A stretch of 64,000 bases of DNA, taken from assembly GCF_014805685.1 (NCBI RefSeq), contig NC_060887.1, positions 8,715,463 through 8,779,462 on the forward strand. Direction: 5' to 3'. Both the position numbers and the translations under genes were made by a program. The stretch comes from Silurus meridionalis (taxonomy: Eukaryota; Chordata; Actinopteri; Siluriformes; Siluridae). Shown here in pieces: positions 45,210-56,237 of this stretch; positions within the stretch are counted from its first letter, which is position 1; each line of letters begins with the position of its first letter. Under the pieces are notes generated by a model, which saw only the letters and a list, made by a program, of their open reading frames with translations, was not told where the DNA came from and did not search any database.

Positions 45210-46436
45210 GCCAAAAACCTATCAACCTCACTTTTTCTGAGGCTATGAAGCAGCCAGTATTTACAGACTTTGTTGAGGGTCAACTACCTCATTGCTCACC
45301 AGACACTACTTTCTACACAGCTTACCCAGAGTGGGGACAAGCCAGACTCGAACCAGCAACCTCTGAGCTCAGAGGCAAGGCTTTTATCACAAAGCCATCA
45401 AGTCCCACAACACACCTTCTTTTTTTTTTTTTTGGGGGGGGGGGGGGGTGTTATCGTTTGTTTCAGGCTTCAAAGCAAAAAATTCAGACCGGACAGAAAC
45501 ACAGAAAGCAGGATTCAAACCCTGAACCCCACCAACAGCAAAATAACAGTCTTAACCCACTGAACCATTGGAAAGGACCGGCTGCGACGATTGTTTAGAG
45601 CAGGTCTATCTTTTCTTTCAAACCATCAACACAAGAATATAATGCTAAAGACAGACATAAGAAGCAAACCCATATCGTGACTAGGAGGGACAAAGCAGGA
45701 TTCGAACCCTGATTCACACCATTAGCAAGGCACCAGCATTAACCCACTGAACCATCAAAAAGGACAAGCTGTAAAGCTTGTTTAGAGCAGGTCTATCTTT
45801 TTTTTTAACCCATCAAAACAAGAATATGAAGATGTAGGAATCAGGAATTTAACCTACCTCATGACTAGCAGACAGAAAGCCAGGTTTGAACCCTGACCAC
45901 CAACATTAGCAAAGTACCAGCCTTAACCCACTAAGCCATCAGAAAAAACAGGATGGAAAGCTTGATTAGAGCAGGTCTATCTTTCTTTTCAAACCATCAA
46001 CACAAGAATTTAACGCTAAAGAAAGATGTAGGAAGCGAATACAGATGTTAGTAGCACAAGTTGAACCCACATTGTAAATAGCAGGAAGAAATCAGGATTC
46101 GAACCATGATCCCCACCACCAGCAAGACACCAACATTAACCCATTGAACCATCGGTGAGGACAGGCTAGGAAGCTTATTTAGAGCAGGTCTATCTTTCCT
46201 TTCAACCCATTAAAAACAAAAATATATCGCTAAAGGAAAACGTAGGAAGTGAATCCTGATCGTGACTGGCAGACAGAAAGCAGGATTCGAAACCTGAACC
46301 CCACCAAAAGCAAGAAACCTGATTTAGCCCACTGAACCATCAGGGAAGAGAGGCAAGGAAGGTTGTTTAGAGCAGGTCTATCTACCTTTAAACCATCAAC
46401 ATAAGAATATAAAGCTAAAGAAAGATTTGGGAAGCA
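45210..46436 (-). repeat. Tandem tRNA-like repeat array, part 1
   Basis: At least five tandem units, marked by the plus-strand phrase agagcaggtctatct at 45,597, 45,784, 45,968, 46,181 and 46,369 (spacings 187, 184, 213, 188). Read on the minus strand, each holds a tRNA-like core with an A-box-like TGGTTCAGTGGGTTAA and a B-box-like GGTTCGAATCC, at about 45,509-45,568, 45,695-45,755, 45,890-45,940, 46,093-46,152 and 46,281-46,341. A less similar unit at 45,341-45,400 has arms CCTCT/AGAGG and GGCTT/AAGCC. Units differ by many substitutions. No protein-coding potential. Confidence 0.75.
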
Positions 46437-46595
46437 ACATCCTTCACTTTCCGTTGGCTCCGTCTCGACTATTTTTGCTTTCGGAAGAGCGCTTTTTTCC
46501 CTGTTTGAGGGTTTGAAAGCAGTGAGCGGAGGACATTCACCAGAACTACGAACACACACTACAGTAATCACATTAAGGTACGTAATTTCTCTACT

Positions 46596-47489
46596 ATGGC
46601 AAACATCCAGTTCACTCAGTGTGTGAAGTGTGACATGTTTAGTCAGTCTTTCTCCGTTGTTATCGATAATTTTATCTGTGAGAAGTGTAAGCTAGTTTGC
46701 TTTTTGATGGAGAAGATCTTAGCATTAGAGGAGCGCATCCAGAGTCTAGAAAGAAGTAGTGAGTGTGAGAGCAGTCCAGGGTTTGCAGGGGAAAGTCTGG
46801 ATGCCCTAGGTGAAGGTAATATTCCCCCGACTCCGGCATTAGAGCCCTCACAGCGGGGCGAATGGGTGACGACTCGGCGGCATACTCGCAAAGCCAAAGC
46901 TAATGCTAAGGCTCGCCCACAGGAGCACCATTCCTCTCCGCTTCGCGTGTCCAACAGGTTTGCTCTCCTCGGTGAAGCACCCGCTGAGAAACCTGAAAGA
47001 GCTCTGGTTTTAGGAGACTCCATTCTGAGGCACGTGAAATTAGCTAGACCTTTAGGGGCACCAGCAGCACAGGTTATGTGTATACTGGGAGCCAGGGCGC
47101 CGGACATAGCAGGTCAGCTTAGATTCTTAGGAAAGCACAGGTTCTCTAAGATAGTTTTTCACACAGGAGCTAATGATATAGGCCTTCGACACTAAGAGTA
47201 ATATTATAGAGGTGTGTAAATTAGCGAAGGCAATGTCCGATGCTGTAATATGCTCTGGCCCCATCCCAATGCGACGTGGCGATGTAGCCTACAGCAGGTT
47301 ATGGTCGCTGAACTGCTGGATGTCCGAGTGGTGCACAAAAATAATGTGGGCTTCATTAATAATTGGAGCATTTTTGAGGGCAAGGCTGGCCTGTTAGGGC
47401 GGGACGGTATCCATCCCACCCGGGAAGGTGCTGCTCTCATTTCTTGTAGTATAGGTCATAGTCTCAGAACAGCACTAGTTAACAAGTGA
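46596..47489 (+). pseudogene. L2 LINE ORF1 (coiled coil plus esterase), frame-broken
   Basis: Starts MANIQFTQCVKCDMFSQSF with a CxxC...CxxC zinc-ribbon-like pattern (VKCDMF, FICEKCKL), then a coiled-coil-like stretch (LMEKILALEERIQSLERSS) and a linker rich in Pro, Ser and basic residues. The SGNH hydrolase domain follows: ALVLGDSILRH (block I Ser), FHTGANDIG (block III), and, after a frame change near 47,190, GRDGIHPTREGA (block V Asp and His). The frame change and a stop at about 47,193 make this copy inactive. Confidence 0.85.
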
Positions 47490-47585
47490 CTGTCTAGAGC
47501 CAAGGCCAGGGAGCAGACAGACTGGCTAAACCGACCGTCTGCTAGCTGCACAGAGTCGTCACTCAGGATCCACCATATTGAGACT

Positions 47586-50473
47586 GTGTCTGTCCCCCGA
47601 GCAAAACCAAAATATAGGAATTATCAGAAAGTCTGTTTAAGTAACCTGATTAACACTAAATTAAATAGGACTGAACGCACAGCCAGCACCTCTGATCTAA
47701 AAATTGGATTGTTGAATATTAGATCTCTCACATCAAAAGCTCTTGCTTTAAACGAAATTATTACCGACCAGGAGTTTAATATAATGTGTTTGACAGAAAC
47801 ATGGATTAAACTGAATGAATATGTAGCATTAAATGAGGCAAGTCCTCCTGGGTATAGTTACATACACCACCCCGTCTAAATGGCAGAGGAGTCACAGCTA
47901 TTTATAATAATAATCTAAACGTCACACAAAAGACTAAACAAAAATGTTTAGTTCTTTACACCAACATAAAATATTCAGTGTCCAAAAGCAGGTCAAGTCA
48001 GTTAATTCCACTAATTATTATTTATAGACCCCCAGGGCCCTACTCTGATTTTCTGATAGAATTTGCAGATTTCATTACAAATTTAGCAACTTCTTTAGAC
48101 AAAGCATTAATTGTTGGTGACTTTAATATTCATTTTGATAATCAGGAAGACTCCTTAAGAGCAGCAGTTGTGTCCATTCTAGAGTCAGTTGGAATTAATC
48201 AGAATGTTATAGGACCCACTCATAGTGGTGGACACACTCTCGATTTGTTGTTAACATTTGGATTAAAAATAAAAAACGTAGTCATATTTCCACAGTCTGA
48301 AGGCCGTGTTAAGCGTACTTACACGTCAGCTACAGCACCGCGTTTTATTAATAATCTTCCCGAAATTACGATATTAGATAGATCGCCGTCAGACCCCGCA
48401 GAGCTCGACTGGGCCACTGAACACCTAGAAACAACGTTACGTTACACTCTAGATGATGTAGCTCCCCTTAAGACCAAAATGATCAGGAGAAAAATTAGCA
48501 CAGTGGTATAATGATCATACACGCACCTTAAAACAGACCACTCGAAAATTAGAACGTAAATGGCGTCAAACAAAATTAACAGTATTTCAAATAGCATGGA
48601 AGGAGAGCCTCTTAAATTATAGAAAATCTCTTAGTGCTGCTAGATCAGCATATTTTTCCACCCTCATAGAAAATAACAAGCATAATCCTAGATTTTTATT
48701 CAGCACGGTAGCAAAATTAACAGGAAATAAAAGCACTGCACTAACATGCACACCATCATTAGGTAGTAATGATTTCATGAACTTTTTTAATAATAAAATT
48801 GAAAACATCAGGCAAGAAATCCAGACGGTTAATATAAATCCAAATTATTTTACAAGTAACCCTGTAGACAGCAGTGTAATTATAGCAGACAATCAACTAC
48901 AAAGCTTCACTCCTATTCATGAGAATGACTTAATTTCATTAATTTCCTCATCAAAACCATCAACCTGCATTCTCGATCCCGTGCCTACAAGTTTCTTTAA
49001 AAAGTTACTCCAGAGGTAATTGAACCTGTTTTAAAAATAATTAACTCTTCCATTAGCACTGGTTATGTACCAAAATCCTTTAAACTGGCAGTTATCCACC
49101 CCCTTATTAAGAAACCTGACCTTGACCCATGTCAGTTATCCAACTACAGACCAATATCAAATCTCCCCTTTATATCCAAAATTTTAGAAAAGGTTATAGC
49201 ACAGTAGTTATGCTCACACCTACTTATGAATAACATTTTTGAAATGTATCAGTCAGGATTTTGGCCTCATCATAGCACAGAGACGGCGCTAGTTAAGGTG
49301 GTAAATGACCTGTTATTGGCCTCTGATCAGGGTTTTGTCTCTTTACTTGTTTTGCTTGACCTTAGTGCAGCTTTTGACACCATTGATCACACTATACTGC
49401 TTGCTAGACTTGAGAACGTTGTTGGAATAAAGGGAACAGCTCTCTCTTGGCTCAGGTCTTATTTGACTGATCGCTATCAGTTTGTTGATGTAAATGGTGA
49501 ATTCTCCACACTCTATGAGGTCAAGTTTGGTGTTCCTCAAGGATCTGTCTTAGGCCCTCTGCTTTTCTCTTTATATATGCTGCCTCTTGGTGAAATCATT
49601 CATAAACATGGGATTCGCATCCATTGCTATGCTGATGACACACAGCTGTATATTTCAGCAAAGCCAGATGAGCGAGATCAGCTAAACAATGTTGAGAAGT
49701 GTGTAAAGGACATTAGACAGTGGATGCTTAATAACTTTCTTCTGCTCAACTCAGATAAGACGGAAGTACTTTTACTAGGACCACATGCAGCTAGAAGTAA
49801 ACTTTCCAATGACGTAGCATCTCTGGATGGTGTTTCTGTTTCAGCGTGTACGGCTGTCAAAGACCTTGGTGTGATTATTGACCCGAGTCTTTCCTTTGAG
49901 TCTCACGTGAATAATATCCCCAGGATCGCCTTCTTTCACCTTAGAAATATTGCTAAAATTAGAAATATGATGTAGTTACAGGATGCAGAAAAACTAGTTC
50001 ATGCTTTTGTTGCTTCTAGATTAGACTACTCTAACGCTTTACTGTCTGGGTGTGCGAGTAAATGCATAAATAAGCTTTAGTTAGTTCAGAATGCAGCAGC
50101 AAGAGTCCTCACTAGATCTAGGAAATATGACCACATCACCCCTGTTTTAATCAGTCTACACTGGCTCTCAATCAAATCTCGCATTGATTATAAAATACTA
50201 CTACTGACGTATAAAGCACTTAACAGTCTCGCACCGCAGTATCTGAGTGAACTTCTGTACCAGTATGATCCTCCACGCCTACTTAGATCAAAAGGTGCTG
50301 GCTATCTGTTGGTTCCTCAAATAATGAAGACTACAGCAGGGGGCAGATCTTTCTCTTATAAAGCCCCACAGTTATGGAACAGCCTTCCAACCAGTGTTCG
50401 GGACTCGGACACAGTCTCAGTGTTCAAGTCGAGGTTGAAAACTTATTTATTTAGTCAAGCCTTTTATCAGTAG
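47586..50473 (+). pseudogene. L2 LINE ORF2 (endonuclease and reverse transcriptase), broken
   Basis: Fragments in order: endonuclease start KIGLLNIRSLTSKALALN and CLTETWI (about 47,690-47,815), ALIVGDFNIHFD (about 48,100-48,140), THSGGHTLDLLLT; then reverse transcriptase with [15 protein letters not shown] (about 49,340-49,390), [18 protein letters not shown] and the CYADDTQLY catalytic centre (about 49,625-49,655); and a C-terminal domain reaching LKTYLFSQAFYQ before TAG at 50,471. Frames change or stop at about 47,877, 48,511, 49,017, 49,207, 49,974 and 50,080. Catalytic Asp pair and GDFN motif are preserved. Confidence 0.88.
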
Positions 50474-51297
50474 ATTTTTCTTAGGTAAAGGCACAGATCT
50501 GGAGGGAACATGGATATAGAGTGTTTGGTGAACTGGTATATTTGTATGCTGTCGTCCCCTCACATTCACACGTTCACTCGGGTTTGTTGACGATGGTGTG
50601 GTGGGTCGTCTCTTATACCAGAGATCCCTCATGTCTGTGTTACCTTCTTGTTTCTCCCTTTTAGTTATGCTGCCATAGCGAGTCTTGCCAGAGTCCAAAC
50701 TGCACAGTGACATTAACTTTCATACACCAATAGGGACACTTAATAATCCATATCCTTCTCTTCCGTCACCTCTTCTCTCTCTTTCTCTCTCTCTCTCTCG
50801 GTCGAGTTAAACATGCTCCTGAGGCTCCAGTGACCACTGTTCCTGCCCCTCTCCCCTCCGTGGATCTTCACACTTCTGTGCAGCTTGGGACGGTCTCTCA
50901 TCAACACCTTGGGTGGTTCCATGTAATTCCGGAGTAGAACGGGTGCTTTGAGGACGGATTGGAATGTAGTTGGTGTCGGCGGTCTGCTGCACTGACTCTG
51001 GAGTGCAGTTTGCTTCTGATCATCATCACTGTACCCCGCAGCATTGTATATCTGCTTTAAATGGACATTTGGTGCAACCCAGATGAGGATGGGTTCCCTC
51101 TTGAGTCTGGTTTCTCTCAAGGTTTTTTCCTTATGCCATCTCAGGGAGTTTTTCCTTGCCACAGTTGCTCATCAGGGACAAACTTACTTACAAAGAACAT
51201 ATTAACGTTTATTTACCACATTATCTGTGTAAAGCTGCTTTGAGACAATGTTCATTGTTAAAAGCGCTATACAAATAAAAATTAATTGAATCGAATA

Positions 51298-51903
<606 letters not shown>

Positions 51904-51904
51904 A

Positions 51905-52075
51905 TATGATGTGAGGTCCAGTTAACAGCTAAAACAGGTAACAGTAATAACTACTTTTTACTTAAGTACATGTCTGAGCCAAAACTTCTTTACTTTCACT
52001 TGAGTAAAAAAGTTTAATCGGTACTTCAACTTTTACCCGAATATTTTAAATATTGCTATTCATCTTACATATGGG
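51905..52075. mobile_element. hAT-type repeat fragment
   Basis: 'aatatgatgtgaggtccagttaacagctaaaacagg...cttctttactttcacttgagtaaaaaag' is a close relative of 2,555-2,705 and of the body of 42,131-42,430. Both this copy and the one at 2,555 lie next to a microsatellite and share the opening taatatgatgtgaggtccagtta. Confidence 0.6.
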
Positions 52076-52726
52076 TCAAGATCTTCTCACGTAAGCAAAG
52101 CTTGATGCATAGGATCACGCATACACACGGATTGTACACAAAATGCACGCGCATATGTACGGTTGGCCCTGAGCATGTCTAATCTCAGATTCCTGTTCTT
52201 TAAATTAGTCACTGTCTGCTAAAAGCACATATGCTACATGAACTGGGAGGTAAACAAATGAATAACATTAAAAGAACATCAATCACTGCCATTTTAAGAT
52301 AAAAAAAATCTGGGTACTTTTCCATATTTTATCACCAGTCTCTGTCATCCTTGGGCTGTAAGGCTTCACTACCAACGTAAGTAGATGCAGTAAGATGCCC
52401 AGGTATTGTATCTCACTGAAAGTAAAAAGACCAATGTGACCTAAATGAACAAAAATGTGTTAATAAAAGAATGCATTTGACATGGCATTTGAAAAGCTGT
52501 TGTGATTTTACACAGTAATGTACATAGTTACATGTACAAATAACTGTATGAGCTCTTGTACCTGGCCTGTTTGCTGTTTCATGGATGATTTCACATGATT
52601 CCTACAACTTGTATATTTTAAACCTGAATATATAAAGACTCAAATATGAAAAGGTAAATTTAGATTTGCAAAAATGTTAAATAATTAGGAAGCAAAGCAG
52701 TTGGAGAAGAAAATAATAATAATAAT

Positions 52727-52738
<12 letters not shown>
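52076..52738. other. Intergenic, nothing recognised
   Basis: AT-rich DNA with no supported feature. Confidence 0.4.

Positions 52739-52822
<84 letters not shown>
52739..52822. repeat. (AT)n microsatellite
   Basis: About 40 perfect AT units preceded by a 13-nt A run and AAT repeats. Confidence 0.97.
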
Positions 52823-52824
<2 letters not shown>

Positions 52825-52929
52825 TTATTATGTTCCTTTTATACTACAACTTCCCAATAATAAAAATATATTTCTTTCCCCTATTAAGCAATACTGTTTT
52901 TTAAGGACCATTTATAATTACATATAGAG

Positions 52930-53042
52930 AACGTCCCGGAATCAGTTACATTATAGCTGCTATAAACTGCTGTAAATCCCTGCGTCCTTTCCCTCAAAGC
53001 CAACAAATTCCCTGTGGGATCAATAAAGTATTCTGATTCTGG
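52930..53042 (+). mobile_element. LINE 3' tail fragment (Rex1-like)
   Basis: Ends with 'aaattccctgtgggatcaataaagtattctgattctg', the usual 3' end of a teleost Rex1/Babar-type LINE. No ORF remains. On the minus strand an AATAAA at about 53,052-53,057 could serve the ZNF407 transcript. Confidence 0.6.
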
Positions 53043-53454
53043 TGCTTTGTCTTTATTTCGAAGAGATTTTTGCATGAGAAAAGGCCATTCTTTTTATATT
53101 ATATTGGGAGTAAGAAAAATAGCACAAAAACCTTCGTCCAAAAGATTTTCTCGTGTCATAAAATTTACTGCAACTCCATTCAAAAAGGTACATATCAGAA
53201 TCAGAACGGTAAATTCGACGGTGCTCTGGTAGAACATTAAATCACACACACATTCAATCCGGGTTCTGCTGATTCTCAGTAAAGTCCATATTGTCTGATG
53301 ATCATTAAAAAAAATGGAAAATATAAATCTTATGTTGTTTTTGTGTGCTGCATGCAACTACCTCTATTGTGTATGTAATCTATCCCATCTGTTTCCATTC
53401 GACATATTTCCTGCAAGGCATTTCCATTTGCCTTCAGTAATGTTCAAAGGGTTT

Positions 53455-53682
53455 TTAGGTCACCTCTGTAGTGCTTTCCTCAGTTTCGACAGCTTCCTGA
53501 ACATAGACAATGAACTGCGAGGCGTCCTCGCCCTGTGTGTACACCGTGACTGTCTTGATGCCTTCCACATCATCGGAAGAGACCACTAAGTGATGCTCTT
53601 CTCCCAGACCCACAGTGGCCTGCTGCAGTGCATCATGGATCATCATGGCATGGTCTGTCTGCGGCTGCTCCTCCTCAGTCAC
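53455..53682 (-). CDS. znf407: ZNF407 terminal coding exon
   Basis: Seventy-five codons plus TAA, phase 0, opened by an acceptor (CTAG|GTGACTGAG). It encodes VTEEEQPQTDHAMMIHDALQ..., an acidic regulatory-like tail without fingers. It is 3.3 kb from the preceding exon (56,972-57,117), whose donor is GC rather than GT. Confidence 0.85.
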   Translation of the reverse strand: MTEEEQPQTDHAMMIHDALQQATVGLGEEHHLVVSSDDVEGIKTVTVYTQGEDASQFIVYVQEAVETEESTTEVT

Positions 53683-56169
53683 CTAGTAAGAGAAAGAAAT
53701 TGAGCTGATTAATGTGACAAAGGGTGCCATGGTACAGTCCCACCTTATTTTTACTAATTAAAAATAGCCATCAGCTTTACTCCCACCCACCGGTCAGCAC
53801 ACCCCTGTAATAAGACAGCGAGGGAGGGTGACATCACAGAGCAGCATCACAGAGCAGAAGACTCCAAGAGAAAAGCCTTTTTCTACATACAAGAGTTCAC
53901 AGATGCCCACAAATAACTAATAATCATAATGTAATGTGCCATCCAGACAGCATGGCCAATATTCCTCCTCTGACTCACGGCAATCAATGGCTGTGGCTAG
54001 GATTTGATCTCCTGACAGTAGGGACACTTATAAAGCAAGAGACATTTACTTTAGACTGACTGTGAATTGACCTTGACTTCACCCGAACCCTAGATCACCA
54101 GTGATGGCGCCACCTTTAAAAAAGCCACCTTTAGTTCACACCAGAACCTTCCGGACCTTCCGGCTCTTCATAGAGGACAAAATGTGAGTATAATGAGATG
54201 TCAAATGTTTACAGTTATTTTTTGAAACATCAAGCAATTTGTGATGTAATGTCCCACTTTACGTATAACTCAACATTTCTTTCTAGTCACACAAGCATTA
54301 GTGAAGAGGATTGATATGAAATAAAGTGCTAGCTACAGAGATACAATGGCATTATTGCCTCCAAAGGAACACTAATGGCAAACAAACAGTTAATTCAATC
54401 CTCATACCAGCTGCATTATTCAATTCAGTTTAATGAATCTTGTATTTGTATAGTGATTTTAACAATAGACATCAAAACAAAACAGCTTTACAGAGATGAA
54501 GCGGTTATAAAAGATTGTACAAGTTTGTTGCTTAAAATTGTAAATTTGTTTTTTACGAGTGATCTGGCGACTGTGGCAAGAAAAAACACCATGGCAGATG
54601 GCATGAGGAAGAAAGCTTGAGAGAAATCAGATTTAAAAGGGAAACCTATCCTCCAATATATCTGGGTGGCACTGAATGTTCAATCATTCCATCATTGTTG
54701 AGGTGTTCAGTGATACACAATTACATGTAACCTGTGGTCCTGAGCCAGTGAAGCAGACATTTGATAATCATATATATATATATATATAACCCATATATAA
54801 CCCACTGAATTTTACAAATATTTTTATTTTTAACATAAATAAGCCGCACCTGTCTATAATGTCTACACTGAAACTAATGAACTTTACACAGGCTTTAACA
54901 AAAGAAAGTGTCTGTTACACGGTGTAACGGGTGAAATATGTTGCGCTTCCTTTAGGAGCATAGCTGTATTTTGGGAATAGCCTCCACCGCATTTTTCTGG
55001 TATTACTGCATGTGTGCAAGACGAGGATTATGTCCTCGAAGGAATGTTTCCAGCACATTATGGAATCCATGCTATAAACAATTAGGGCTGTTTAGAGAGC
55101 AAATGAATGATCCAACCTAATATTAGTATAGTGTTTCTAATAAAGTGCATGGTGAGAGTACATACATACATAAATACATACACAACATGACCTGGTCAAA
55201 GATATGTGGACAACTAAGCATCATAGCCCTTTTGTCTTTTGGGGTGGGCTGTCATACATGTAGGTTAATTATCCACAGACTTGGCTATATAATACACACA
55301 TACACACACACAAAAAAAATAATTGTTAAGAAATTAAAGGACTACTATGCCAATATGCCAGGGATTTTCATAGGGGTGGCCAGGCAGGGGCCAGCAGTTA
55401 CCGGTATTACTGCATGTGTGCAGGACGAGGATTATGTCCTTATTATTTTCTGATGCTCATTTCTAAGTTTCTTTGACTAACCCGTAACGCTGTTGCCAAG
55501 AAAAATAAAAAAGCATGAGTTTTGGAAAACTTTCTGTGCTTATATGATTTCTGTTGCAACTGGAGTTAGCGAGCTCTCCCTTCACCCAGACTCAACGCGT
55601 TACAACGGCTTGTATCTAAACAGTAGCCTACCAAGAAAGTCATTGTTTACTGTCTTCCTCCTTCCTTTCACAACTATTTCTCTCGGGATTTTATCTTTCG
55701 GCATCGTCGTGCGTTTAAAAAAAAAACGTTTTTTCTCCCGAAGCCGTGCAGCTCAGAACACAGGTGAAGTGCCACCTTAAGTAGCCACCTTTTGCTTAGA
55801 TTACTGCTTTGCACACTCTTGGCATTCTCTTGATGCCTACTTTGAAGAACCTACAATATGACATATTTTTAGTTCACTTTTTTGTTATTTGTCAAAGAGT
55901 TTTCTTTATTTTCATGACTATGAAAATTGTAGATTCACACTGAAGGCATCAAAACTATGAATTAACACGTGGAATTATATAATTCCACGTGTTAATTCAT
56001 AGTTTTGATGCCTTCAGTGTGAATCTACAATTTTCATAGTCATGAAAATAAAGAAAACCCTTTGAATGAGCAGGTGTGTCCAAACTTTTGGTCTGTACTG
56101 TATATATAATATATATAAACTTTTGGTCTGTACTGTATGTATATATATATATATATATATATTATATAG

Positions 56170-56237
<68 letters not shown>

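Larger units (their letters stand above)
46437..51297 (+). mobile_element. L2-type LINE, near full length (about 4.9 kb)
   Basis: The element interrupts the tRNA-like array, whose sequence resumes after it. The order is typical: 5' UTR (46,437-46,595), ORF1 with an SGNH-esterase domain, ORF2 with endonuclease and reverse transcriptase, a 3' UTR with a CT tract, and a short 'attaattgaatcgaa' tail. An ORF1 esterase is known from CR1/L2-clade elements. Several stops and frameshifts break both ORFs. Other 3'-end copies lie at 26,881-27,740 and 56,610-56,870. Confidence 0.88.

Noticed and set aside
45080..45598. 172-codon plus-strand frame across the Tc1 end and poly-T/poly-G tract
   Set aside because: It starts inside the transposon end and runs through repeat DNA; no recognisable domain.
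45509..46341. Calling the array units true tRNA genes
   Set aside because: B-box-like and A-box-like segments are present, but arm pairing is incomplete, units differ widely, and no consistent anticodon can be placed.
45597..46383. CRISPR-like array
   Set aside because: Repeat units are long, diverged and without unique spacers, in a vertebrate genome.
46643..47107. 154-codon minus-strand frame
   Set aside because: Antisense shadow of the LINE ORF1.
50740..51162. 140-codon minus-strand frame with Arg/Glu-rich stretch
   Set aside because: Antisense of the L2 LINE 3' UTR; the charged stretch comes from the CT tract.
52701..52904. Open frame of alternating Tyr-Ile
   Set aside because: Translation of an AT dinucleotide repeat.
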